DNA from: Nigerium massiliense
Lineage (GTDB): Bacteria > Actinomycetota > Actinomycetes > Propionibacteriales > Propionibacteriaceae
DNA length: 64,000 nt
NCBI RefSeq assembly: GCF_000826085.1
Contig: NZ_CCYM01000001.1
Span: 1-64,000, forward strand
Direction of reading: 5' to 3'
Positions 24,328 through 32,087 of the stretch are shown in pieces (the stretch's first letter is position 1; every line of letters begins with the position of its first letter). Under the pieces are notes generated by a model. It was not told the origin of the DNA. It searched no databases and was given only the letters and a program-made list of their open reading frames with translations. The translations under genes and the position numbers were made by a program.

Positions 24328-24969
24328 ATGACCGAACGCAAGCGGGGCTTCAGGCCTTCGACGGCGCGCCGCAAGACCGAGTCGATCGCGATGGCTGCTC
24401 TCGTCGCCGCGGCGCTGCTGGGAGGCGGGTGTGCGTCCCCGGCGGCTTCCGATCCGGCGCCGGCCGGCTCCGTACCCGCGGCCCCGAGCCCCGCGTCGCA
24501 ATCCACGACCGGGCAGCCACGGGACTTCGTAGCCCCGGCCACGTCGGCGGCATCTCAGGCAGACACGCCGGCGGCGGCCGCGCCGTCGTCGACAAGGACG
24601 TCCACTGCCCCGTCCACGACGGGGACGGACGCGATAGCTGCCGCCGGGTCCGCGGCAAAGTCCAGCGCGGTCTCCGCCGCCAGGTCAACCCGAGCCCCCC
24701 GCTCGACCTCCACCGCAACGAAGAGCGCCAAGGATCGCTCGTCCAAGGCGTCCCCGAAGAAGAAGGCGTCCCCGACGACCTCGTCCCCGAAGAAGTCTTC
24801 GCCAAAGAAGTCTTCGCCAAAGAAGAAGTCGTCGTCGAAGCGGGCTACTCCAGGGAACTTCGTCCACCCGGGTGCCTATTGCTCGGGCGGCACCGGGGTC
24901 TCGAAGACCGGCAAGCCGATGAAGTGCGCACCGGCCAAGGACGGGCGGCTGCGCTGGATGCGTGCCTGA
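24328..24969 (+). CDS. low-complexity putative lipoprotein
   Basis: I do not recognise a family for most of this 213-aa product. A basic N terminus, a hydrophobic stretch (about 19-33) and a lipobox-like LGGGC (about 31-35) predict a lipoprotein exported and anchored by that Cys. A long Ser/Ala/Thr/Pro-rich linker (about 36-130) follows, then a Lys-Lys-Ser-Pro repeat region (about 138-170). The compact C-terminal motif has two Cys (YCSGGTGVSKTGKPMKC) and ends GRLRW, like tails on some secreted actinobacterial proteins. The KKSSP segment includes an exact 15-bp DNA repeat (24792-24821) and uses AAA codons that are rare in neighbouring genes. ATG at 24328. Confidence 0.6.
   Translation: MTERKRGFRPSTARRKTESIAMAALVAAALLGGGCASPAASDPAPAGSVPAAPSPASQSTTGQPRDFVAPATSAASQADTPAAAAPSSTRTSTAPSTTGTDAIAAAGSAAKSSAVSAARSTRAPRSTSTATKSAKDRSSKASPKKKASPTTSSPKKSSPKKSSPKKKSSSKRATPGNFVHPGAYCSGGTGVSKTGKPMKCAPAKDGRLRWMRA
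24792..24821 (+). repeat. 15-bp direct tandem repeat inside the lipoprotein gene
   Basis: GAAGTCTTCGCCAAA occurs twice in exact tandem (24792-24806, 24807-24821). It encodes part of the KKSSP repeat. In-frame 15-bp repeats permit length change without a frameshift. Confidence 0.85.
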
Positions 24970-24971
24970 TC

Positions 24972-25136
24972 GTGGGACTGTTCTTCCGCAGAACCGTGAA
25001 CCTGGGAGGCGGCCGTCGTGCCAACTTCTCCCCCTCGGGCGTCTCCTTCTCCCAAAAGATCGGCAAGCGCATCACGGTGAATAGCCGCGGTCGCGTCACG
25101 ATCCGCATCGCTCCCGGCGTGAGCTGGCGGCTCTGA
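24972..25136 (+). CDS. DUF4236 microprotein
   Basis: The 54-aa product (start GTG 24972: MGLFFRRTVNLGGGRRANFS, then PSGVSFSQKIGKRITVNSRG) matches the DUF4236 pattern of small beta-rich proteins (RR..N.G...N.S..GVS.S). DUF4236 occurs alone or at the N terminus of larger proteins in bacteria and phages; its function is unknown. The start lies 2 bases after the lipoprotein stop, so the two are probably coupled. No strong ribosome-binding site is seen. It is easily missed because of its size. Confidence 0.6.
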   Translation: MGLFFRRTVNLGGGRRANFSPSGVSFSQKIGKRITVNSRGRVTIRIAPGVSWRL

Positions 25137-25191
25137 CACTCGCGCGTGCGGGCCGCCGCTGACCGAACCTCAGTCCCAGATCGTCACGGGC

Positions 25192-25197
25192 TACCAT
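25192..25197 (+). promoter_or_regulatory. TACCAT -10 box before the TauE-type gene
   Basis: TACCAT ends 6 bases before the GTG at 25204, the leaderless arrangement. Confidence 0.45.
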
Positions 25198-25203
25198 CCA
25201 CGG

Positions 25204-25965
25204 GTGATTGAAACGCTGCTGGGCTTCGGGTGGGGCGCGATCGCGCTCATGGCTCTGGGCGCCCTCCTGATCGGGATCGCCAAGACATCGTTCGGCGGCC
25301 TGGGCGCAGTCGCTGCGGCGTTGTTCGCCCTCGCGATGCCAGCGAAGGAGTCGACCGCGGCGATCCTCCTTCTGCTGCTCATAGGCGACGTCATCGGCGT
25401 ATCGCTGTACGGGCGCAACGTGCAGTGGAAGCTCATCTGGCGGCTCGTGCCCACGATCATCCCCGGCCTCCTGCTCGGCTGGGTCTTCATGCGCTTGGTG
25501 GACGACACAACCATGCAGCGAACGATCGGCGTCATCCTGCTCGTCAGCGTGCTGATCCAGGTGTGGCAACGGAGGCGCCGGGGCGCAGAGCCCGCTTCGT
25601 CCGACCAGACCAGCTGGCCGGTCGCCGCGGGCACCGGCGTCGCGGCGGGCTTCACCACCATGACCGCCAACGCCGCCGGACCCGTCATGGCGCTGTACTT
25701 CTTGGCGGTCAAGCTCGACAAGGCGCGCTTCATCGGCACCAACGCCGTCTTCTTCTTCCTGATCAACCTCTGCAAGGTTCCCCTGCAGATCTCGCTGGGA
25801 CTGTTCACCCCCACTGTCTTCACCCTCGGCGTCACGATGCTGCCGTTCCTCCTGCTCGGTGCGGTGCTCGGCGTGGTGGCCGTGCGCAGGGTGAGCCAGA
25901 AGGGCTTCGATCGCATCGTGATGGCGGCGTCGGCCATCTCGGCGTTCTCGTTGCTGATCCGCTGA
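25204..25965 (+). CDS. sulfite exporter TauE/SafE family membrane protein
   Basis: The 253-aa product has about eight hydrophobic segments and the family hallmarks: an N-terminal GIAKTSFGGLG (about 24-34) and its internal duplicate around AAGFTTMTANAAGPVMA (about 149-166). The family exports organosulfonates, sulfite and related anions, but substrates vary widely and cannot be inferred here. It has a GTG start, and convergent dprA lies 9 bp away. Confidence 0.88.
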   Translation: MIETLLGFGWGAIALMALGALLIGIAKTSFGGLGAVAAALFALAMPAKESTAAILLLLLIGDVIGVSLYGRNVQWKLIWRLVPTIIPGLLLGWVFMRLVDDTTMQRTIGVILLVSVLIQVWQRRRRGAEPASSDQTSWPVAAGTGVAAGFTTMTANAAGPVMALYFLAVKLDKARFIGTNAVFFFLINLCKVPLQISLGLFTPTVFTLGVTMLPFLLLGAVLGVVAVRRVSQKGFDRIVMAASAISAFSLLIR

Positions 25966-25973
25966 GCCGGCGA

Positions 25974-27128
25974 TCATCTTGCCTCCTCGGCAGGAGGCTC
26001 CGGCAATGGCCGGTCGCGTACCTCGCCGATGCGCCAGCAGCCGTCCTCGGTCGCCTCGGCCAGTCCCTGGGTGCTGAGCCTAGACAGCGCCGCCAGCGTG
26101 TCGCGCACCCCGAGCCCCGCCCGCAGCGACAGCTCGTCGGTGGGCCGGCGTCCGCGCGACGGCAGGGCCTCATAGACCGCCCGCTGCGCCGCGTCCAAGC
26201 CGTCCAACAGCCGCTCGCGTCGGGGCCGCCGCGGCGCCAGCCCGGTCCCGACCGGGCTGAGCAGCTCGACGATCTCTTCGTGCCGGGTGACGAGCACCGC
26301 CTCCCGGTCGCGGATCAGCTGATGCGGCGTGAACGACTGTGCGCTGGAGACCGGGCCCGGCACCGCCATCACCGGGCGGCCGCAGGCGCTCGCCCACGAC
26401 ACCGTGTTGCGTGCCCCGCTGCGCACGGACGCCTCCACGATCACTGTGCCGACGGTCGCGGCGGCGATGAGCCGGTTGCGGGCGAGAAAGCGCCGTCGCG
26501 TCGGGTGCTCACCCGGCGGATACTCCGAGACGACCGCCCCCGTGCGTCCCAGCTCGGCCAGCAGCGCCTCGTGGGCACGCGGATACGGCTCGTCGATGCC
26601 GCCGGCCACGAACGCCACCGACGGCCCGCCCTCGGCCAACGCCCCTCGGTGCGCCGCCGCGTCGATTCCGTAGGCCGCCCCCGACACAACGGTGTAGCCG
26701 CTCGCCCCGACCCCGGCGGCGAGGTCCGCCGCCACCCGCTCGCCGTAGGGGGACGAGGCCCGGGAGCCCACCATCGCGACCGAACTTGCCAGCAAGGCTC
26801 CCAGCGCCCGACCTCGCGCCCAGAGGCCGATCGGCTGCCCCGCCATGCGCTGCACCGGCGGGCAGCCCGCCAGCGTCCGCAACCCGGCGGGCCACTCGTC
26901 GTCGTCCGGGATCACGAATCGGATCCCCGCCCGATCCTCGGCCCGGCGGATGGCATCCAGGTCCACCGCGCGGGCCCGATCAGCCCACGGGCTCGCCGCC
27001 TTGGTGGTGGTCAGCACCCGCCAGGCATCGATCGGGCCCAGCTTGCGCAAGAGCTCGGCCGCGCGGGCGTCCCCGGCCTCCAGGACGCAGGCCAGCCCCC
27101 GTCGTGCGTCTCGTTCCTCATCAGCCAC
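25974..27128 (-). CDS. dprA: DNA-processing protein DprA
   Basis: DprA binds single-stranded DNA and loads RecA during uptake of transforming DNA. The 384-aa product has a short N-terminal helical region, the Rossmann-like DprA core starting MVGSRASSPYGERVA and containing GIDAAAHRGAL, GTVIVEAS and GRPVMAVPGP, and a C-terminal winged-helix-like domain (about 315-375). GTG at 27128 overlaps the comM stop and follows GGTGGAGG. The comM-dprA pair follows yraN as in most actinobacteria, so its presence does not by itself prove competence. Confidence 0.95.
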   Translation of the reverse strand: MADEERDARRGLACVLEAGDARAAELLRKLGPIDAWRVLTTTKAASPWADRARAVDLDAIRRAEDRAGIRFVIPDDDEWPAGLRTLAGCPPVQRMAGQPIGLWARGRALGALLASSVAMVGSRASSPYGERVAADLAAGVGASGYTVVSGAAYGIDAAAHRGALAEGGPSVAFVAGGIDEPYPRAHEALLAELGRTGAVVSEYPPGEHPTRRRFLARNRLIAAATVGTVIVEASVRSGARNTVSWASACGRPVMAVPGPVSSAQSFTPHQLIRDREAVLVTRHEEIVELLSPVGTGLAPRRPRRERLLDGLDAAQRAVYEALPSRGRRPTDELSLRAGLGVRDTLAALSRLSTQGLAEATEDGCWRIGEVRDRPLPEPPAEEAR

Positions 27129-28653
27129 AGCGCGCCTCCACCTGTTCACCGCGGCGCATCGCGAGCGCCGTGTCCACATCGGCGGGGGTCGGGATCGGCT
27201 CCCCAGCCAGATCGGCGATCGTCCACGCCAAGCGCACGACCTTGTCGATCCCCCTGGCGCTCAGCAGACCGCGACTCACCGCCCGATCGAGCCGCTCGAA
27301 ACCCTGCGGCAACGGCAGCTCCCGGCGCAGCACCCGTCCGGGCACCGCGCTGTTGAGCGAGAGGCTCAACGGAGCCAAGCGGTGCCGTTGCCGGTCGCGG
27401 GCCGCCGCCACCCTCGCCGCCACCGCCGCGCTGGCCTCGGCCGCGCCAGCCGCGGCGGCCAGGAACGACTGCCGCAGGGGGCGTAGCCCCTGCTGAATGT
27501 CGATGCGGTCGAGAATCGGACCGCTGATGCGCTCGCTGTAGCGACGGACCGCCATCGGGGAGCACCGGCACTGCGCCCCGGGCGTACCGGCCAGGCCGCA
27601 GGGGCAGGGGTTGGCCGCAAGCACGAGTTGGAAGCGGGCCGGGTACGTTGTCTGGGCCAGCGAGCGGGCCAGCACGATCACCCCCGACTCCAGCGGCGTG
27701 CGCAGTGCCTCCAGCGCACGCGGCGAGAACTCCGGCGCCTCGTCGAGGAACAGCACGCCGCAGTGGGCGTGCGAGACGGCCCCGGGCTGCGCTATGCGCG
27801 CGCCCCCGCCGACCAGCGCCGCGAGCGACGCCGAGTGGTGCGGCGCCGCGAACGGCGGCCGGGTCACCAGCCCGCCGTCGAGGGGGCGCCCGGCCAGCGA
27901 GTGGAGGGCCGAAACCTCCAGCGACTCGGCGACGCTCAGGTCGGGCAGGATGCTTGGGAGCCGCTCCGCGAGGAGCGTCTTGCCGACTCCGGGCGGCCCG
28001 TGCAGATACAGGTGGTGCCCGCCCGCGGCAGCAACCTCAAGGGCCCACTTCCCCTCGAGCTGCCCGACGACGTCGGCGAGATCCTTTCTGGGAAACTGAG
28101 GGGGTGCCGGCTCGTCCACCCGGTCGGGTTCGGACACCGCACGTCCCTGCAGCACGGCGAGCACATCGGCCAGGCTGGAAACGCCGTGGACCCGCAACCC
28201 CTCGACGAGACGAGCCTCCCCGAGCTGCCCCACAGGCACAACCGCGCGATCGCAGCCCTGTCGTTGGGCGGCGAGCAGCGCCGGAAGCACGCCTCGCACG
28301 CCGCGAACCCGGCCATCGAGGCCCAGCTCGCCGAGGAAGACGGTGTGCTTCAACTGGCCGGGCGGCACGGCCCGCTCGGCCGCCAGCGTTGCCACAACGA
28401 TGGCGAGGTCGAAATGCGAGCCGGCCTTCGGCAGCGTGGCGGGCGTGAGGTTGATGGTCACGGCCTGGTTGGGCCACGTGCGATCCAGGGAGGTGATGGC
28501 CGCCTTGCACCGGTCACGCGCCTCGTAGAGCGCGGCGTCGGGCAGCCCCACGATGACCGTGCGTGGCAGCCCGCCCCCGATCGAGACCTCGACTTCGACG
28601 ACGGTCGCTTCCAGGCCGACGAGCGCCACCGACAGCGCCTGGGCGATCCTCAC
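27121..28653 (-). CDS. comM: ComM/YifB-family Mg-chelatase-like AAA+ helicase
   Basis: ComM is a hexameric AAA+ branch-migration helicase that helps integrate transforming DNA. The 510-aa product has an N-terminal Lon-protease-like domain (RIAQALSVALVGLEA... to about 170), the ATPase with Walker A GPPGVGKTLLAERLPSILP, Walker B GVLFLDEAPEF, a CPCG zinc-like pair (NPCPCGLAG) and a C-terminal helical Mg-chelatase domain. The GTG start at 28653 overlaps the yraN stop (GTGA). Confidence 0.95.
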   Translation of the reverse strand: MRIAQALSVALVGLEATVVEVEVSIGGGLPRTVIVGLPDAALYEARDRCKAAITSLDRTWPNQAVTINLTPATLPKAGSHFDLAIVVATLAAERAVPPGQLKHTVFLGELGLDGRVRGVRGVLPALLAAQRQGCDRAVVPVGQLGEARLVEGLRVHGVSSLADVLAVLQGRAVSEPDRVDEPAPPQFPRKDLADVVGQLEGKWALEVAAAGGHHLYLHGPPGVGKTLLAERLPSILPDLSVAESLEVSALHSLAGRPLDGGLVTRPPFAAPHHSASLAALVGGGARIAQPGAVSHAHCGVLFLDEAPEFSPRALEALRTPLESGVIVLARSLAQTTYPARFQLVLAANPCPCGLAGTPGAQCRCSPMAVRRYSERISGPILDRIDIQQGLRPLRQSFLAAAAGAAEASAAVAARVAAARDRQRHRLAPLSLSLNSAVPGRVLRRELPLPQGFERLDRAVSRGLLSARGIDKVVRLAWTIADLAGEPIPTPADVDTALAMRRGEQVEARCG

Positions 28654-29027
28654 GCGTCGATCCCCCGCACGTGGCTGAGCTTCGCGTTGCCGTCCCGATC
28701 GAGCAGCAGCCCGATCGCGTCCAGCCGCACCCGGCCTGGCGTCTCCCCGCATTCGCGCAGGAACTCCACCGTCAGCTCGCGCAGTCGGCGCACCTTCGCG
28801 TAGGTGATCGACTCCAGCGGATCCCCGAACCCAAGGCCCCGCCTGGTCTTCACCTCGCAGACGACGAGCGCCCCCTCATCGTCGCGCGCGATCAGGTCGA
28901 TCTCGCCCACCCGGCACCGCCAGTTGCGGGCCAGCACCGTCCACCCCAGACCGGTCACGTAGTTCGCGGCCAGGTCTTCCCCATCCTTGCCCGTGGCGCG
29001 GCGGGGATCCGTCGTGGTCTTCGTCAC
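28650..29027 (-). CDS. UPF0102 family (YraN) endonuclease-like protein
   Basis: The 125-aa product has the restriction-endonuclease-like core of UPF0102: GEDLAANYV, then the metal-site pattern VGEIDLIARDDEGALVVCEVKTR with E, D and EVK. Nuclease activity is suggested by the fold but not established for most members. GTG at 29027 follows GGAGGTG. It heads the yraN-comM-dprA operon. Confidence 0.93.
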   Translation of the reverse strand: MTKTTTDPRRATGKDGEDLAANYVTGLGWTVLARNWRCRVGEIDLIARDDEGALVVCEVKTRRGLGFGDPLESITYAKVRRLRELTVEFLRECGETPGRVRLDAIGLLLDRDGNAKLSHVRGIDA

Positions 29028-29237
29028 AGCACACCTCCAGCCGCCACTGTGGGAGCCGGCGGGCCGGACGCGTCAAAGTCGACATTGCCCCCGATGACCG
29101 CCTCGCTCACGCGGCCCGGCCGAGCGCGACATCCGTCCTCACGGTGAAGGGTGGGGTATCCGGCGGGGATCCCTGAGTAGAGTCGGCACCATCCGCGAGG
29201 CCGACACCGGCCTCCCTTACCGGAAGGTCCACTTTCC

Positions 29238-29648
29238 ATGAGTCTTGCCGCTCTCCCCGTCCGCGCGGTCGTCGGCGCGTTCTTCCTCAACTCCGGCCTC
29301 AGCAAGCGCAACCTCCCCGAGGAGGCTGTGCAGGGCCTGCAGAACATGGGCGCCGCCGGTGTCCCGCCGCTGAAGGACCTCGACACGAAGACCTTCGGCA
29401 AGCTGCTTCCTGCGGGCGAGATCGGCATCGCCGCGGCGCTGCTGACCCCGTTCGTCCCGGGTTGGCTGGCCGGCAGCGCGCTGGCCGCCTTCGCCGGCGG
29501 CCTGGTCAGCATGTACCTGAACACCCCCGGCATGACCAAGGAGGACGGCATCCGCCCGAGCCAGGACGGCACCGCCCTGGCCAAGGACTCCTGGCTCCTC
29601 GCGATCGGCCTGGGCCTCGTGATCGATTCCCTCGCCAATCGCAAGTGA
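29238..29648 (+). CDS. DoxX-like small membrane protein
   Basis: The 136-aa product has about four hydrophobic segments and the N-terminal pattern of DoxX/DoxD-like proteins (PVRAVVGAFFLNSGLSKRNL). Family members have been linked to redox and thiol stress at the membrane, but the function here is unknown. ATG at 29238. It lies opposite to the surrounding conserved operon and ends in a perfect 19-bp hairpin, so it is an independent unit set into the yraN-DUF2469 interval. The 210-bp gap upstream (29028-29237) shows no other gene. Confidence 0.75.
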   Translation: MSLAALPVRAVVGAFFLNSGLSKRNLPEEAVQGLQNMGAAGVPPLKDLDTKTFGKLLPAGEIGIAAALLTPFVPGWLAGSALAAFAGGLVSMYLNTPGMTKEDGIRPSQDGTALAKDSWLLAIGLGLVIDSLANRK

Positions 29649-29671
29649 GGCGACGCGTCCCAGGACGCACA

Positions 29672-29713
29672 AACGGCGAGTGCCCGGCGTGGTCACGCCG
29701 GGCACTCGCCGTT
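29672..29713. terminator. bidirectional terminator, perfect 19-bp stem
   Basis: AACGGCGAGTGCCCGGCGT and its exact reverse complement flank a GGTC loop. It lies between the convergent doxX-like and DUF2469 genes (stop codons at 29648 and 29739) and can serve both. There is no long T run on either side. Confidence 0.8.
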
Positions 29714-29738
29714 AAGCCCGCGACGGGCCGCGGTTCAC

Positions 29739-30050
29739 TCAAAGATCGTCGGGCACCTGGAGCTCGGAGTGCGCGATCTCCTCGATCGAAACGTCGCGGA
29801 ACGTCAACACCTTGGCCGACTTCACGAACCGAGCCGGGCGGTACATGTCCCAGACCCAGGCGTCCCCCATGGACACCTCGTAGTAGACGTCCCCGCCCTC
29901 GGTACGCACCTTCAGGTCGACCACGTTGCACAGGTAGAAGCGACGCTCGGTCTCCACGGCGTAGGTGAAGATCCCCACGACGTCCTTGTACTCGCGATAC
30001 AGCTGGAGCTCCAGCTCGCTCTCGTACTGCTCAAGATCATCCGCACTCAT
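29739..30050 (-). CDS. DUF2469 protein
   Basis: The 103-aa product (MSADDLEQYESELELQLYRE... RRFYLCNVVDLKVR) is a near-universal actinobacterial protein family of unknown function, always in the rnhB neighbourhood. It is acidic, soluble and has one Cys. ATG at 30050 overlaps the rnhB stop (ATGA), so its translation is coupled to RNase HII. Confidence 0.93.
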   Translation of the reverse strand: MSADDLEQYESELELQLYREYKDVVGIFTYAVETERRFYLCNVVDLKVRTEGGDVYYEVSMGDAWVWDMYRPARFVKSAKVLTFRDVSIEEIAHSELQVPDDL

Positions 30051-30685
30051 GACTGCTCCAGCCTAATCGTTCGGGCAACGTTCTCCCACTTCAGCCGATG
30101 CACGGCGCACGGCCCTCGAGCGTCCAGGACGCTTTGGTGCAGCGCCGTGCAGTAGCCCTTGTGGATGTCGAAACGGTACTCGGGGTATTCCAGGTGGTAG
30201 CCGGCCATGATCCGGTCCCGCGTCACCTTCGCGACGATGGACGCCGCGGAGACGCTCGCCGCGACGGCGTCTCCCTTCCACATGGCCAGGGACGGGACGG
30301 CCAGGCCGTCCACCGGGAACCCGTCGGTCAGCACGAAGTCAGGGGCGACGTCCAGCCGGGATACCGCCCGCCGCAGCGCCTCGAGGTTGGCCACGTGCAC
30401 GCCGAGGCGGTCGCACTCGGCGGGCTCGATGCGGACGGCCGACCACGCCAGAGCGCGCTCCGTGATCACGGCATAGAGCCGCTCACGTGTCGCCGGCGTG
30501 AGCTTCTTGGAGTCGTTGAGCCCCGGGATCGGACGCCCCGGCAGCACCACGGCCGCGGCGACGAGCGGCCCGGCGCAGGCGCCGCGTCCGGCCTCATCGG
30601 CGCCGGCGACGTGCGGGAACCCGGCGCGGGCCAGCCCGCGCTCGTAGCCGTAGAGGCCGGCGTCACGCCGGATGACGAACGACAC
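30047..30685 (-). CDS. rnhB: ribonuclease HII
   Basis: RNase HII cleaves RNA in RNA-DNA hybrids and single ribonucleotides in DNA. The 212-aa product has the catalytic start GADEAGRG (Asp30, Glu31), LNDSKKL, the Asp in VLTDGFPV and KVTRDRIM. Length is standard. It sits between lepB and the DUF2469 gene as in most actinobacteria. Confidence 0.96.
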   Translation of the reverse strand: MSFVIRRDAGLYGYERGLARAGFPHVAGADEAGRGACAGPLVAAAVVLPGRPIPGLNDSKKLTPATRERLYAVITERALAWSAVRIEPAECDRLGVHVANLEALRRAVSRLDVAPDFVLTDGFPVDGLAVPSLAMWKGDAVAASVSAASIVAKVTRDRIMAGYHLEYPEYRFDIHKGYCTALHQSVLDARGPCAVHRLKWENVARTIRLEQS

Positions 30686-30700
30686 TCGTCCCTCCTTGGG

Positions 30701-31492
30701 TCAACAGGCCGGAGCTTCTCCTCGCAGGACGGGCTGCGCCGGCGGAGCCCCGGTGCCCGCCGGGACCCCGGAGAACGTCGTCGGCCGCGGCAGATTGTGG
30801 AGGCGGTCCACAGGCAGGATGACCGCCACGGCCGTCCCCACCACGGACTCTTTGCGGACGAAGCCCGGCATCCCGCGGACGCCATCGGCCTCCTCGCCCA
30901 GGTGGCAGCGCGAGTCGGCGGAGTTGTTGCGATGATCCCCCATGACGAAGATCCGATCGGCCGGCACGATGACGTCGAAGGGGTACTCCGACGGCTTGAC
31001 CTGCTGGTCGCCGTACTCGTCGACGTAGAGGTAACTGCGCTCGTCCAGTGCCTGACCGTTCACCGTGATCCGCCCCTGGGTGTCGCAGCAGATCACGTGA
31101 TCGCCCGGCATCCCGATGACGCGCTTGATGAGATGCTCGCTGCGACCGTCCGGCATCAGGCCGACGAACATGAGCGCCTGCTCGAGCGGGTTGATGTCCG
31201 AGTCATCGTGGACGCCGAGCCACTCCAAGTCGTCGGTGAAGACGACGATGTCGCCGCGCTGGAAGGGAACCACCTTCTGCACGGCGACACGGTCTTCGAT
31301 GAGGAGGGTGTTCTCCATCGACGGTGAGGGGATGACGAACACCTGCAGGAGGAACGTGCGCAGCAGCGTCGAGACGACCAGCGCGCCGGCGAGCACGATG
31401 GCGACCTCCTTGAGCATGGCCCGAAAGCCGCCGCCCTGGTCGGACTTGGTCTCGTCGCTTCGGACGTCTCCGGACTCGTCGTCCTCAGCCAC
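30701..31492 (-). CDS. lepB: signal peptidase I
   Basis: LepB removes signal peptides from exported proteins at the outer face of the membrane. The 263-aa product has a cytoplasmic acidic N terminus, one membrane segment (about 27-50), and the catalytic dyad Ser58 in IPSPSMENTL and Lys123 in HLIKRVIGMPGD. The box E region GDHRNNSADSR is present. The GTG start at 31492 lies 20 bp after rplS. Confidence 0.96.
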   Translation of the reverse strand: MAEDDESGDVRSDETKSDQGGGFRAMLKEVAIVLAGALVVSTLLRTFLLQVFVIPSPSMENTLLIEDRVAVQKVVPFQRGDIVVFTDDLEWLGVHDDSDINPLEQALMFVGLMPDGRSEHLIKRVIGMPGDHVICCDTQGRITVNGQALDERSYLYVDEYGDQQVKPSEYPFDVIVPADRIFVMGDHRNNSADSRCHLGEEADGVRGMPGFVRKESVVGTAVAVILPVDRLHNLPRPTTFSGVPAGTGAPPAQPVLRGEAPAC

Positions 31493-31512
31493 CGCCGTGC
31501 CTCCCCGTGGGA

Positions 31513-31863
31513 TCAGTTCTCGCGCTTCTCCTTGATCTTCGCAGCCTTTCCGTGCAGACCGCGGAGGTAGTACAGCTTGGCGCGCCGGACGTCGCCGTGG
31601 CGATCGACCTCGATCTTCTCGATGATCGGCGAGTTCAGGGGGAACGTGCGCTCCACCCCGGTGCCGAAGCTGACCTTGCGGACGGTGAAGCTCTCGCCCA
31701 CGCCGGACCCGTTGCGCGCGATCACGTTGCCCGCGAAAACCTGGATACGGGAGCGGTTACCCTCGACGACTCGGACGTGGACCTTCACGGAGTCGCCGGG
31801 GCGGAAGTCGGGAATGTCGTCGCGCAGTGCAGACTGGGCGATCTCGGAAACGATCTTGTTCAT
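31513..31863 (-). CDS. rplS: 50S ribosomal protein L19
   Basis: The 116-aa product matches L19 ([55 protein letters not shown]). L19 lies at the subunit interface. The start is ATG at 31863 after GAGGA. It is normally preceded by trmD; here an oxidoreductase and sdhCAB separate them. A long-range dyad lies in its leader (31881-31936). Confidence 0.97.
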   Translation of the reverse strand: MNKIVSEIAQSALRDDIPDFRPGDSVKVHVRVVEGNRSRIQVFAGNVIARNGSGVGESFTVRKVSFGTGVERTFPLNSPIIEKIEVDRHGDVRRAKLYYLRGLHGKAAKIKEKREN

Positions 31864-31880
31864 GGTTTTTCCTCGTCGGT

Positions 31881-31936
31881 GCCACAGGTCACCCCGTCGG
31901 TGAATGGAGGCTGCCCGCGCGCAAACCCCCTGTGGC
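31881..31936 (-). promoter_or_regulatory. dyad in the rplS leader
   Basis: GCCACAGG (31881-31888) and CCTGTGGC (31929-31936) form a perfect 8-bp inverted repeat enclosing about 40 bases, just upstream of the rplS ribosome-binding site. It could fold into a leader structure controlling L19 synthesis. No T run follows, so a simple terminator is unlikely. Confidence 0.4.
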
Positions 31937-32020
31937 AGGAGCGTCACGGCGCAACAGCGACCAAGTTTGCCATACCGGGCGGGGCCCGGCGAAATCGACG
32001 CTTGAACGCTGGCCGATCTA

Positions 32021-32050
32021 TTGAACAACAGCCGTCGCGGGGCGGATACT
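32021..32050 (+). promoter_or_regulatory. promoter of the NAD(P)-dependent oxidoreductase gene
   Basis: TTGAAC (32021-32026) and GATACT (32045-32050) are separated by 18 bp and lie about 38 bp before the ATG at 32088. Confidence 0.5.
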
Positions 32051-32087
32051 GAGGCCACCACACAGTCTCTCATCCAGAGGTGGACCA

